Part shown: one piece after another, positions 1-6,588 of the stretch | Numbering within the stretch: the stretch's first letter is position 1 | Layout: the number at the start of each line of letters is the position of its first letter | Source: Gammaproteobacteria bacterium | GTDB lineage: Bacteria > Pseudomonadota > Gammaproteobacteria > SZUA-152 | Reading direction: 5' to 3' | DNA: 7,171 nucleotides | Assembly (NCBI GenBank): GCA_003229995.1 | Contig: QIGJ01000004.1 | Span: 1 to 7,171, forward strand | Made by a program: the position numbers and the translations under genes | The notes under the pieces: generated by a model | Database searches by the model: none | What the model saw: the letters and a program-made list of their open reading frames with translations, nothing else | What the model was told of the DNA's origin: nothing

Positions 1-58
1 TAATACTTTCCTGGTGTCGTTGCGGTTTTTCCGGATCAAAGTGAGTGAAAAGTAATTA

Positions 59-100
59 ATGCATTGTATTGCATCGTTATTTCGGTTTTCACGCTAGAAT
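59..100 (+). promoter_or_regulatory. Candidate promoter and small inverted repeat upstream of the amidotransferase gene
   Basis: A TAGAAT hexamer at 95-100 is preceded by C and resembles a -10 box (5 of 6 to TATAAT). The best TTG-type -35 (TTGCAT, 69-74) is 20 bp upstream, longer than the usual 16-18. A C before the -10 and a poor -35 are compatible with sigma-S-type stress promoters, which would fit an osmolyte gene, but this is inference. The inverted repeat ATGCA (59-63) / TGCAT (70-74) with a 6-nt spacer overlaps the -35 area and could be an operator half-site pair. It is short enough to be chance. Confidence 0.3.
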
Positions 101-126
101 GGCTGTTTTACTCTTTTGATCGGTTT

Positions 127-134
127 AACGAGGA
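127..134 (+). promoter_or_regulatory. Ribosome binding site that decides the amidotransferase start
   Basis: AACGAGGA ends 8 nt before the ATG at 143, ideal Shine-Dalgarno spacing. The open frame extends up to a TTG at 116, but that start has no Shine-Dalgarno and would bury the catalytic cysteine nine residues deeper. The ATG at 143 is therefore the real start. Confidence 0.75.
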
Positions 135-142
135 TTTGGCTG

Positions 143-1921
143 ATGTGCGGTATTTGCGGTGAATTACGGTTTGATGGTCATGCTCCCGAGACAACAACGC
201 TGACGCGCATGAATCAAAAATTAGCGCGTCGCGGGCCGGATGACGAAGGGCTGACTATTTCCGGGCCGCTGGGTTTTGGTCACCGGCGTTTGTCGGTTAT
301 TGATCTTTCGGATCGTTCACGCCAACCGATGATCGACGAAGAGCTGGGTCTGTCGCTGGTATTCAATGGTGCCATTTACAATTATCAGGCGTTGCGTGCG
401 GAATTAATGGATGCCGGTTATCGGTTTTTCTCTGAAGGTGATACCGAAGTCATTATCAAAGCCTTTCATTGCTGGGGCGAGCGTTGTGTAGAACGTTTGC
501 ACGGTATGTTCGCTTTTGCCATCTGGAGTGAAAAACAGCAACGCCTGTTTTTGGCGCGGGATCGGTTGGGCATTAAGCCTCTGTATTTTTCAAAAACAAA
601 ACACACCTTTCGTTTTGCCTCCAACTTGCAAGCCTTGCTGGCAGCCGGTGATGTGAATACCGATATTGATCCCGTGGGCCTACATCATCAATTGACCCTG
701 CATGCAGTGATTCCTGCACCGCATACGATTTTAAAAGGTGTGAGCAAACTGGCACCGGGGCACACGATGATGGTGGGGCATGATGCACACACGGAACAGA
801 AAAAATACTGGCATCTTTCGGCAACACGCCCGTCCGAACCCAAACATGAAAATGAATGGACACAACTGATTCACGATGCGTTGCGTAAAGCGGTGGAACG
901 CCGTCTATCAGTGGCTGATGTACCGGTAGGTGTGCTGCTCTCCGGTGGATTAGATTCCAGCCTGCTGGTAGGGTTGTTGGCGGAAGCAGGCGTGAATGAT
1001 TTACGCACCTTTTCCATTGGTTTTGAAGACATTGCTGATGAAGCAGGCAGTGAGTTTGAGTATTCTGATGCGGTGGTGAAGCGCTTTAATACACATCACC
1101 AAAAAATTCATATTCGTAATACTGAAGTTTTACCACAGCTGCCTGATGCTGTGCGTAATATGGCCGAGCCCATGGTAGGGCAGGACGCAGTCGCATTTTA
1201 TTTGCTGGCCGAACAGGTGGCCAAAGAGGTAAAAGTGGTACAAAGTGGTCAGGGTGCAGATGAAGTGTTCGGTGGTTATTTCTGGTATCCACAAATGGAT
1301 GCGGACAGTGGCACAGACCTGGAACGGTTTCGCCGTCATTATTTCGATTGCCGTCACAGTGAATTCCGGAATTCAGTCACTGAGACTTATGTCAGCGAAG
1401 ACTTTACTTCGATGCTAGTGGAAAAACATTTGGGGCAGGGTGACGCTGACAGTTTCCTCGACCGTGTGCTACGTTTTGATATTACCACGCTGATTGTTGA
1501 CGACCCGGTGAAGCGGGTGGATAACATGACCATGGCCTGGGGGCTGGAAGCGCGGGTGCCATTTTTGGATCATGAGCTGGTGGAACTGGCGATGTGCATG
1601 CCACCGGAGTTAAAGATGAAATCCGGAGGCAAGCACATCCTGAGAAATATTGCCCGTGGCCTGATTCCGGATTCAGTCATTGATCGTCCCAAGGGTTATT
1701 TCCCGATGCCAGCGTTGAAATATGTGCGTGGGGATTTCCTCGATTTTATGTCCGGCATACTCAATTCCGAAGCTTGTCGCCAGCGTGGGGTATTCAACCG
1801 CCGCTATGTTGACCGGTTGCTTGCTGAGCCGGATAAACACTTCACTAAATTGCAGGGCAGCAAACTCTGGCATATGGCCCTGTTGGAATTGTGGTTGCAA
1901 TTGAACGTCGATGACAGTTAA
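143..1921 (+). CDS. asnO: N-acetylglutaminylglutamine amidotransferase (asparagine synthetase family)
   Basis: 592 aa. The enzyme is expected to use glutamine and ATP to amidate the C-terminus of N-acetylglutaminylglutamine, giving the compatible solute NAGGN in the cytoplasm. Starting at 143 the protein begins Met-Cys-Gly-Ile-Cys-Gly, so Met removal exposes the nucleophilic Cys of a class II glutamine amidotransferase domain (about 1-220). That domain carries RRGPD (29-33), HRRLS (47-51), FNGAIYN (74-80) and GDTEV (99-103). An asparagine-synthetase ATP-pyrophosphatase domain follows, with the P-loop SGGLDSS (267-273), SGQGADEVFGGY (368-379) and EARVPFLDHELVE (469-481). The opening CGICGELRFDG, the 592-aa length and the ELWLQ-type C-terminus fit the NAGGN subfamily (TIGR03104) better than plain AsnB. 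The usual partner ngg (acetyltransferase/ATP-grasp) and the M42 peptidase gene do not follow; a convergent gene begins 27 bp downstream. The symbol asnO follows the Sinorhizobium usage. A general asparagine synthetase is the alternative. Confidence 0.88.
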   Translation: MCGICGELRFDGHAPETTTLTRMNQKLARRGPDDEGLTISGPLGFGHRRLSVIDLSDRSRQPMIDEELGLSLVFNGAIYNYQALRAELMDAGYRFFSEGDTEVIIKAFHCWGERCVERLHGMFAFAIWSEKQQRLFLARDRLGIKPLYFSKTKHTFRFASNLQALLAAGDVNTDIDPVGLHHQLTLHAVIPAPHTILKGVSKLAPGHTMMVGHDAHTEQKKYWHLSATRPSEPKHENEWTQLIHDALRKAVERRLSVADVPVGVLLSGGLDSSLLVGLLAEAGVNDLRTFSIGFEDIADEAGSEFEYSDAVVKRFNTHHQKIHIRNTEVLPQLPDAVRNMAEPMVGQDAVAFYLLAEQVAKEVKVVQSGQGADEVFGGYFWYPQMDADSGTDLERFRRHYFDCRHSEFRNSVTETYVSEDFTSMLVEKHLGQGDADSFLDRVLRFDITTLIVDDPVKRVDNMTMAWGLEARVPFLDHELVELAMCMPPELKMKSGGKHILRNIARGLIPDSVIDRPKGYFPMPALKYVRGDFLDFMSGILNSEACRQRGVFNRRYVDRLLAEPDKHFTKLQGSKLWHMALLELWLQLNVDDS

Positions 1922-1948
1922 GAGACGTGCACGTTCTGAATTGAACCG

Positions 1949-2977
1949 TTACCCCTTTTCTTCCTTTACAGAGGGGTGATAACCAAATTGTGCTTCTTTG
2001 TCGTACAGGCATGTCCAGTCTCTATAACGAATTGATGATCCTCGTACACACATACGAAACACCATCCGGCCAGCCCGGTCCATCCATCCGTCCTTGCGCT
2101 CAATACACTGTAAGAGATTCTTCAACTCAGTTTTGGTGACGGATACACATCCACAGAATACGCCATGGCCGGTGGTGACGCGGGTAATGGGCAGTGCGAA
2201 AATTTTGCGCCAACATTCCACATTTTTTTTATGTAAATCGTCCGAACCAGGGTAACGAAACTGCCGGATATAATCAAAGTAATGTATTGTCCCGCAAGGC
2301 TGAGAAAAGCTGATTAAGCGTATGAATTTCTGCATTAGCCGGACCTCAAGTCGACCATGGGGGCGTGTTTCAGGTTCTCTGATATAAAGCGTGTCACTAG
2401 AGTAAAGCAAACCCGCCTCCTCGACGAATATGACATGCTCCTGATAAAAGTCGGGTAGTCTGAAGTAGTGTGTACCAGCAAATAGCGAACCCTCTGTCGC
2501 TGCTGGGATCGCGATACAATGCTGTTGTAGCTCAGGTCGTTTCCACATCATGCCTTGCGGAATCAGGAAAGTCGCTTCGGGGTAAGCATCGATGTACTGT
2601 GTAAGAAAGGCATAATGAAAACAGTTGGTCACAACGACACGTTGGATGTTGCCCAGCTCATCCAGTTCTTTCTGCAGTTCTTCGGTCAGTGGACATGGGT
2701 TGTAAAGACATAATTCCCCGTTATTGACCACTACAAGCATACGCGAGAATTTGGTTATGCTTCGTGCCCATTTTCCGGAGTTGCCAGAATTGATGAAATG
2801 TTCGCTGATATAAACTGAAGATGAGATTTTGATGAGTGGTGAGGATGACAACACACCAATATCCGCAGTGGTCATGAAGCAACAATAGAATGGATCCCAC
2901 ATGGCGCGGACGAAAATGGCAATGGCGACGGCGACGATGACAGCGATCGAAGTCATGATAATAATAGCTTCAAACAT
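1949..2977 (-). CDS. Membrane-anchored DUF4336 (metallo-beta-lactamase-like) protein
   Basis: 342 aa from the ATG at 2977, chosen because TAAGG lies 8 nt upstream; a TTG six codons earlier would remove that Shine-Dalgarno. Residues about 3-27 form one hydrophobic helix (IIIMTSIAVIVAVAIAIFV) followed by Arg, which predicts a soluble domain on the cytoplasmic side. The rest matches the DUF4336 layout: a strand ending LYNPCPLTEELQKELDELG (about 91-110), then NCFHYAF (118-124), a proline-rich PQGMMWKRPEL segment (about 140-150), SSDTLY (Asp195) and TTGHG (His271). Those His/Asp/His positions correspond to metal-ligand positions of the metallo-beta-lactamase fold, but the usual HH pair is HY here, and no classic HxHxDH motif is present. 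Function is unknown for the family. Convergent with the amidotransferase gene; its own upstream gap suggests a monocistronic unit. Confidence 0.75.
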   Translation of the reverse strand: MFEAIIIMTSIAVIVAVAIAIFVRAMWDPFYCCFMTTADIGVLSSSPLIKISSSVYISEHFINSGNSGKWARSITKFSRMLVVVNNGELCLYNPCPLTEELQKELDELGNIQRVVVTNCFHYAFLTQYIDAYPEATFLIPQGMMWKRPELQQHCIAIPAATEGSLFAGTHYFRLPDFYQEHVIFVEEAGLLYSSDTLYIREPETRPHGRLEVRLMQKFIRLISFSQPCGTIHYFDYIRQFRYPGSDDLHKKNVECWRKIFALPITRVTTGHGVFCGCVSVTKTELKNLLQCIERKDGWMDRAGRMVFRMCVRGSSIRYRDWTCLYDKEAQFGYHPSVKEEKG

Positions 2978-3035
2978 AGAGAGTACCTTAATCAATTAAA
3001 ATCTTTAAAACTGAGTATTTTTACCGAGATTTATT

Positions 3036-3041
3036 AGTATA
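3036..3041 (-). promoter_or_regulatory. Candidate -10 box of the DUF4336 gene
   Basis: On the minus strand TATACT (5 of 6 to TATAAT) lies about 60 nt upstream of the ATG at 2977 and would give a leader of roughly 50 nt. No good -35 hexamer sits 16-18 bp further upstream, so the call rests on the -10 and position alone. Confidence 0.28.
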
Positions 3042-3499
3042 AGTAATGGTTTTTGTGCTCATTCCTGATGTTTCCCTGATGCTTGTTGTTCTACGTTGTG
3101 TTTGGTTATTCTTTCGATTCACAGCAAGACGTTCAAATGACATTTGTTTTCCAGACATATCCAGACTGTTTATCCTCAGATAAGGTATCTATGAGATGCT
3201 GTTTTAGCGGCAGACAACACTTTTTTATCTTTGCCGTTATGCTTCATTGCGTCAAGCTTGGTTGTTTTTGTTGATGTTTTTCGAATTTCCGGAGTTTATT
3301 GACATACGGCATACTGAATGGCTTTGTCTTTCCATTTGTTACGATTTCGTAGGGTTTTTGATCATTGAAATGCTCGTTTTTTCTTTTTTCTGAAAGTTAT
3401 CCTTTTTATCACTATTTACCGGTACGTTCTAGTCTGTTTTTTTTAAAAGTTTTTTTGGTAACTACGCGGCTTGTCTTTAATTTACTCGATTACAGCATT

Positions 3500-3515
3500 A
3501 AAAATGTGCATTTTT
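3500..3515. repeat. A/T-only palindrome downstream of the exporter gene
   Basis: AAAAATG and CATTTTT are separated by two bases, 42 bp past the exporter stop codon. The A arm and T arm give a terminator-like shape on both strands, but the stem has a single G-C pair, so termination would be weak. It is the best terminator candidate near the exporter's 3' end. Confidence 0.25.
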
Positions 3516-3556
3516 CCCTATAAATTCTGTGCTTTTTCCTTTAAGCAGATAAAGAA

Positions 3557-5893
3557 CTATGTATGACCAAGCTCTTTGATGGCGGGCTGTTCATTGATTT
3601 TTTTTCGATCAAATAACATGAGAATGGGAGGCAATAATAAAAAGTCTGCCAATAATGCAAAGACGATGACGATAGCGGTGAGTAACCCCATGCTCGCATT
3701 CAGCTCAAAACCGGATAACGACAACACCATGAAACCGACTACCAATACCACCGAGGTGGTCAGCAAGGCCATGCCCACATGACGAAATGCATAACGTACC
3801 GCCTCTTCGGCATCCAGACCTTTTTCTCTGCGGGCGCGCAGGTATTTACTGAGAAAATGCACGGTGTCATCGACCACGATACCCAGGGTCATACCCGCGA
3901 CAATGGAAAGACTGAGTCCTACCTCACCGACCAGCAGTCCCCACAGGCCAAAACCCATTGCCGCAGGTATCAGATTGGGGATCAGACTCAGAAGGCCAAT
4001 TTTGATTGAACGCAGGGCGATGATCAGGATTAAGGAAATGCCGATTAATGCAAGAGTCGTACCGATCAGCATACCAACGATATTACGTCTTCCAATGTCT
4101 GCAAACATGATTGATACCCCACTGCTTTCCTTGCCACTGATGTGCGGCGTATTTTTTTTCAGCCAGTCGTTGGCACGTCTATCCAGTGCCAGTAGATCAT
4201 TGGTTGATAACGTTTGTAGCGTGGCAGTAAAGCGTGTGGCAGATTTTTCCACATTGATCTGGTTATTCAGGTCCAACCCGTAAGGCAATGACATTTCGTA
4301 TAACAGCAAATATTGTGCAGCCAGATCGCGTTTATTGGGCAGCCTGTACCAGCTTTGTTCATCACCGTGCATATTTTTATTGAGTCGTTTCATAATGTCA
4401 GTAATGCTGTTGACATGAATGGTTTCCGGTTGCGCACGATACCAATCTGCAAAAGCGCCAACTTCCCGTAGGTATTCAGGGTTACTGATACCTCCAGGTT
4501 CACCGGAATCTAACGAATAGCTGATGATATAAAGGCCCGTCAGGTTTTCTGTCATGAAATCGGCATCTGTACGGAACTGCATGGTTTCGTCAAAATAATG
4601 CACGAATACGTCATTCATTTCATTGCGTGGTATTGATGCAACCAAAGCAATAACTACAATGCTCATTCCCCAAATCAGTTTTTGGCGCTGCCCGATGACA
4701 AAATCACTGACACGATGCATCAGGTGGTTATCATCATTGACAACAGAGTTTACGCGTACTGGCAATACAGACATCAGTGCGGGCAAAAAAATGACGGATA
4801 AAAAGAAGGAAGCAACAACACCGATGGCAACCATATTGCCCAGATGCTGAAAGGGCGGCGCGTCAGAAAAATTCATGCTCAAAAACCCCAGGGTAGTCGT
4901 GATGCTGGCAAGAAACACCGGTTGCATATTGATACGCAAGCTTTCTACGATGGCTGCATTTTTGTCACGGCCCATGCGCATTTCATGCAGGAGGGTAACG
5001 AGAATATGCACGCAGTTTGCAATGGCGATGGTAAGCACAATGGTTGGTGTGGCAGCAGAGGGTGCGGTAATGGGAAAGCCCAGATAACTTCCCAGACCGA
5101 TAGCCGTTATGATGGAACCGATAATGACCAACAAAGTGGCAAGGGTGCCGGAAAAGCCGCGAATCATCACGCCAAGAGTGATCAGCATCAGTATAAAACT
5201 GATCGGCACCAGTTTTTTCAAGTCGCCTTTTGCCGCCTCAGAGAAAGCATTGTTCATGAATATCACGCCACTGAGATAAATATCAATTTGTGGATATAAT
5301 GCTTCAATTTCCGCCGCAATGTTGCGTGCGAAATTGGCAATTTCCAAGACTTCAGTGGATTTTTCGCCGGGTAATTGCACAGTGACATTGATGCCAGTAA
5401 CATGGCCGCGGTCAGAAACGAAGCGGTTCAGCAGTATGGGCTCGCTGAGCGCAATGCGTTTTATTTTTTTACGATGATCATCCGTCAGTTCGATCTCTTT
5501 ATCGATCAGGTTACGTACCCGTATATCATCACCCTCAGCTTCGGTGTTTTGAAAATTGGCCAGTGAATCGACGCGAATGGAATAGGGTGTTTGCCAAGCC
5601 TTTTCAGTCAGTATGCTTATCGCTTCCAGAGTTTCTTTGCTGAAGACATCCCCATCTTTGGGGGCCAAAATAAACATAACATTGTCATTTTTGGTGTACA
5701 TGGCATCTAGCGCTTCAAAGGTCAGCAATTGGGGATTGTCTGCACTGAAAAAAATTCGGTAGTCGGTCTTGATGGTCAGACGTTTCATGCCAGTGGATGC
5801 GACCATCACCAGAAGTACAGCGACAAATATCACCAGCCATGGATGGCGAGTGATCCATTGGGCATAGCGAATAACGAGAGTAGATTTACCCAT
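3557..5893 (-). CDS. RND superfamily exporter, MMPL/COG1033 type
   Basis: 778 aa, from an ATG with AAGGA 7 nt upstream. An inner-membrane, probably proton-driven exporter; substrate unknown (relatives carry lipids or hydrophobic molecules). The layout is a duplicated RND fold. TM1 is at about 18-34, a large periplasmic loop at 35-228, and TM2-6 at about 229-375. TM7 is at about 404-421, a second loop at 422-604, and TM8-12 at about 605-760. TM10 carries GIVVDDTVHF (671-680) with the Asp pair 675/676 expected for proton relay. The matching TM4 segment reads AIANCVHI (290-297), with Asn293 where I would expect Asp in relatives. FLSMNFSDAPPFQHLGN (about 337-353) and the cytoplasmic KYLRARREKG (683-692) also fit the family. 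At 778 aa it is shorter than HAE-1 pumps such as AcrB (about 1050). No membrane-fusion protein, outer-membrane channel or lipoprotein-sorting gene is adjacent, so it appears to be transcribed alone. Confidence 0.85.
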   Translation of the reverse strand: MGKSTLVIRYAQWITRHPWLVIFVAVLLVMVASTGMKRLTIKTDYRIFFSADNPQLLTFEALDAMYTKNDNVMFILAPKDGDVFSKETLEAISILTEKAWQTPYSIRVDSLANFQNTEAEGDDIRVRNLIDKEIELTDDHRKKIKRIALSEPILLNRFVSDRGHVTGINVTVQLPGEKSTEVLEIANFARNIAAEIEALYPQIDIYLSGVIFMNNAFSEAAKGDLKKLVPISFILMLITLGVMIRGFSGTLATLLVIIGSIITAIGLGSYLGFPITAPSAATPTIVLTIAIANCVHILVTLLHEMRMGRDKNAAIVESLRINMQPVFLASITTTLGFLSMNFSDAPPFQHLGNMVAIGVVASFFLSVIFLPALMSVLPVRVNSVVNDDNHLMHRVSDFVIGQRQKLIWGMSIVVIALVASIPRNEMNDVFVHYFDETMQFRTDADFMTENLTGLYIISYSLDSGEPGGISNPEYLREVGAFADWYRAQPETIHVNSITDIMKRLNKNMHGDEQSWYRLPNKRDLAAQYLLLYEMSLPYGLDLNNQINVEKSATRFTATLQTLSTNDLLALDRRANDWLKKNTPHISGKESSGVSIMFADIGRRNIVGMLIGTTLALIGISLILIIALRSIKIGLLSLIPNLIPAAMGFGLWGLLVGEVGLSLSIVAGMTLGIVVDDTVHFLSKYLRARREKGLDAEEAVRYAFRHVGMALLTTSVVLVVGFMVLSLSGFELNASMGLLTAIVIVFALLADFLLLPPILMLFDRKKINEQPAIKELGHT

Positions 5894-5931
5894 AACGCTT
5901 TCCTTTTTTTCAGGGTTTTTGTGATTCTGTG

Positions 5932-5961
5932 TGTATACTCATTAGAACGGAAGGTGAGCAA
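5932..5961 (-). promoter_or_regulatory. Candidate exporter promoter
   Basis: On the minus strand, TATACA at 5937-5932 (-10) and TTGCTC at 5961-5956 (-35) are separated by 18 bp. The -10 matches 5 of 6 consensus positions and the -35 matches only its TTG. Transcription would start around 5925, leaving a leader of about 32 nt that includes the Shine-Dalgarno. Plausible but unproven. Confidence 0.35.
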
Positions 5962-5974
5962 ACCAAAAAAGGGG

Positions 5975-5992
5975 AAAACTCAATGAGGTTTT
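5975..5992. repeat. Near-palindrome upstream of the exporter promoter
   Basis: AAAACTCAATGAGGTTTT is an inverted repeat (AAAACTCA / TGAGGTTTT with one extra G). It begins 14 bp upstream of the candidate -35 box of the exporter, a position suited to a regulator site. No regulator gene lies next to it in the window, and the site is not matched to a known family. Confidence 0.3.
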
Positions 5993-6082
5993 GCGATAAC
6001 AGTTTCAGTATTATTGCGGAACAGGTTTACGCGCGGTATCATTGACTAGGTAAAAAAATAAAGGACGAGTCACAGAATAGAC

Positions 6083-6120
6083 AAGCAGGATGCCCAGGCT
6101 ATTTGATCGCACTTCCTAAG
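6083..6120 (+). repeat. Imperfect direct repeat, copy A
   Basis: Pairs with copy B at 6324-6369. Shared parts are AAGCAGG(G)ATGCC near the left end, then TATTTGAT (6100-6107), five variable bases, and TTCCTAAG (6113-6120). The last 21 bp match copy B at 16 or more positions without gaps, and the left half needs small gaps. Copies start 241 bp apart. Confidence 0.65.
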
Positions 6121-6189
6121 GAATGGAACACAATAATTTATACAAGTGGCGCTCTGATTTAGTCCGTATTGGTTCGTTCTGATTGACGA

Positions 6190-6203
6190 CTGCATAGATG
6201 CAG
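6190..6203. repeat. Palindrome CTGCAT-AG-ATGCAG
   Basis: A perfect 6-bp inverted repeat with a 2-base centre, the first of three inverted repeats packed into 6190-6274 between the two direct-repeat copies. It may be part of an interspersed repeat or a regulator site; nothing in the window decides which. Confidence 0.5.
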
Positions 6204-6211
6204 GAGGTAGA

Positions 6212-6230
6212 GCAACGTAGGAGCAGTTGC
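6212..6230. repeat. Inverted repeat GCAAC / GTTGC
   Basis: GCAAC (6212-6216) and GTTGC (6226-6230) with a 9-base loop that contains AGGAGC. A short stem, listed because it sits directly between two better inverted repeats and may belong to the same folded unit. Confidence 0.35.
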
Positions 6231-6233
6231 CGA

Positions 6234-6274
6234 GCAAAAGTGCAGAAATAGTCACTCTTATTTCGAGCTTTTGC
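6234..6274. repeat. Two-part hairpin of 13 bp
   Basis: Outer stem GCAAAAG (6234-6240) / CTTTTGC (6268-6274) and inner stem GAAATA (6245-6250) / TATTTC (6259-6264), with a 4/3-nt internal loop and an 8-nt apical loop. No T-run follows on either strand, so it is not an intrinsic terminator. It could be the core of a small mobile repeat or of a structured RNA. Confidence 0.55.
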
Positions 6275-6323
6275 GATTGAAGAACGGGCACCAACAGTAG
6301 GCGCTTTAGGCGAAGAGGGGCTG

Positions 6324-6369
6324 AAGCAGGGATGCCAATGGTATAAGTTATTTGATTTCTATTCCTAAG
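6324..6369 (+). repeat. Imperfect direct repeat, copy B
   Basis: Second copy of the repeat at 6083-6120, with AAGCAGGGATGCC (6324-6336), TATTTGAT (6349-6356) and TTCCTAAG (6362-6369). It is about 8 bp longer because of extra bases before TATTTGAT. Sequence beyond the repeat is not shared with the flank of copy A. Confidence 0.65.
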
Positions 6370-6434
6370 CTCATTACATTGAATCTCACAGGCTCATCCA
6401 TTCCGCCTGATGGTTTCTCCGTTTGCGCAGGCTT

Positions 6435-6450
6435 GCCGTCGGAAGTCGGC
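6435..6450. repeat. GC-rich mini-hairpin with GGAA loop
   Basis: GCCGTC-GGAA-GTCGGC: five pairs with one T/T mismatch, and as plus-strand RNA a GNRA-type tetraloop. No T-run follows, so it is not a terminator. Possibly part of a structured transcript. Confidence 0.35.
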
Positions 6451-6478
6451 TGAAAAATTGCAGCATCCTTCCTTTTAT

Positions 6479-6500
6479 TTTATGACGGGTTTATGACGGG
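6479..6500 (+). repeat. Perfect 11-bp tandem duplication
   Basis: TTTATGACGGG occurs twice with no gap (6479-6489, 6490-6500). Each unit contains TATGAC, a weak -10-like hexamer. The first has a TTGCAG 17 bp upstream (6458-6463), so the duplication could create paired promoter elements for a plus-strand transcript. It may also be a simple replication-slippage product. Confidence 0.7.
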
Positions 6501-6588
6501 AGAGTCATTGATATGAAAGAAAGTATCAGTTTCACAGGGCGGAATGTTCAGTGCCACCGGTGCTAAAGAAACCAGATGAAAAAATCAT

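Larger units (their letters stand above)
2978..3556. other. 579-bp T-rich gap with no convincing gene
   Basis: Lies between the stop of the exporter gene and the start of the DUF4336 gene, both on the minus strand. The plus strand is visibly T-rich with many runs of 5-8 T, so a minus-strand transcript would be A-rich and weakly structured. A 63-codon frame at 3083-3274 (+) starts with TTG, has no Shine-Dalgarno, and its Phe/Cys-rich product is what T-rich DNA gives by chance. I see no RNA gene, no mobile element end and no strong intrinsic terminator for the exporter. The promoter of the DUF4336 gene should lie in the 2990-3080 part. Confidence 0.6.

Noticed and set aside
2..55. Open frame reaching a TAA at 53-55, possible tail of an upstream gene
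   Set aside because: Only 17 codons are visible and another frame is open nearly as long, so coding cannot be supported.
1923..1977. Palindrome ACGTGCACGT, GTTC/GAAC repeat and ACCCCT/AGGGGT hairpin between and inside the convergent gene ends
   Set aside because: None is followed by a T-run on either strand, so a bidirectional intrinsic terminator is not supported. The last one lies inside coding sequence.
3083..3274. 63-codon plus-strand frame
   Set aside because: TTG start without a Shine-Dalgarno, and a Phe/Cys/Val-rich product expected from T-rich DNA.
3864..4283. Long plus-strand frames inside the exporter gene (also at 4844-5299)
   Set aside because: Antisense shadows of a well-supported 778-aa membrane protein; no ribosome binding site or family match.
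6123..6182. 19-codon frame MEHNNLYKW...
   Set aside because: The AAGGA is directly against the ATG with no spacer, and the frame is too short to judge.
6070..6294. 74-codon minus-strand frame across the hairpin cluster
   Set aside because: TTG start, no Shine-Dalgarno, overlaps direct-repeat copy A and the inverted repeats; likely a translation of repeat DNA.
6083..6369. Insertion sequence or CRISPR array
   Set aside because: No transposase frame, no terminal inverted repeats with target duplication, and only two repeat copies at 241-bp spacing.
6410..6496. 28-codon plus-strand frame
   Set aside because: No ribosome binding site, and its end runs through the 11-bp tandem duplication.
6513..6566. 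17-codon plus-strand frame with GGGAG about 10 nt upstream
   Set aside because: Acceptable Shine-Dalgarno but too short and without recognisable features; could only be revived by ribosome profiling.
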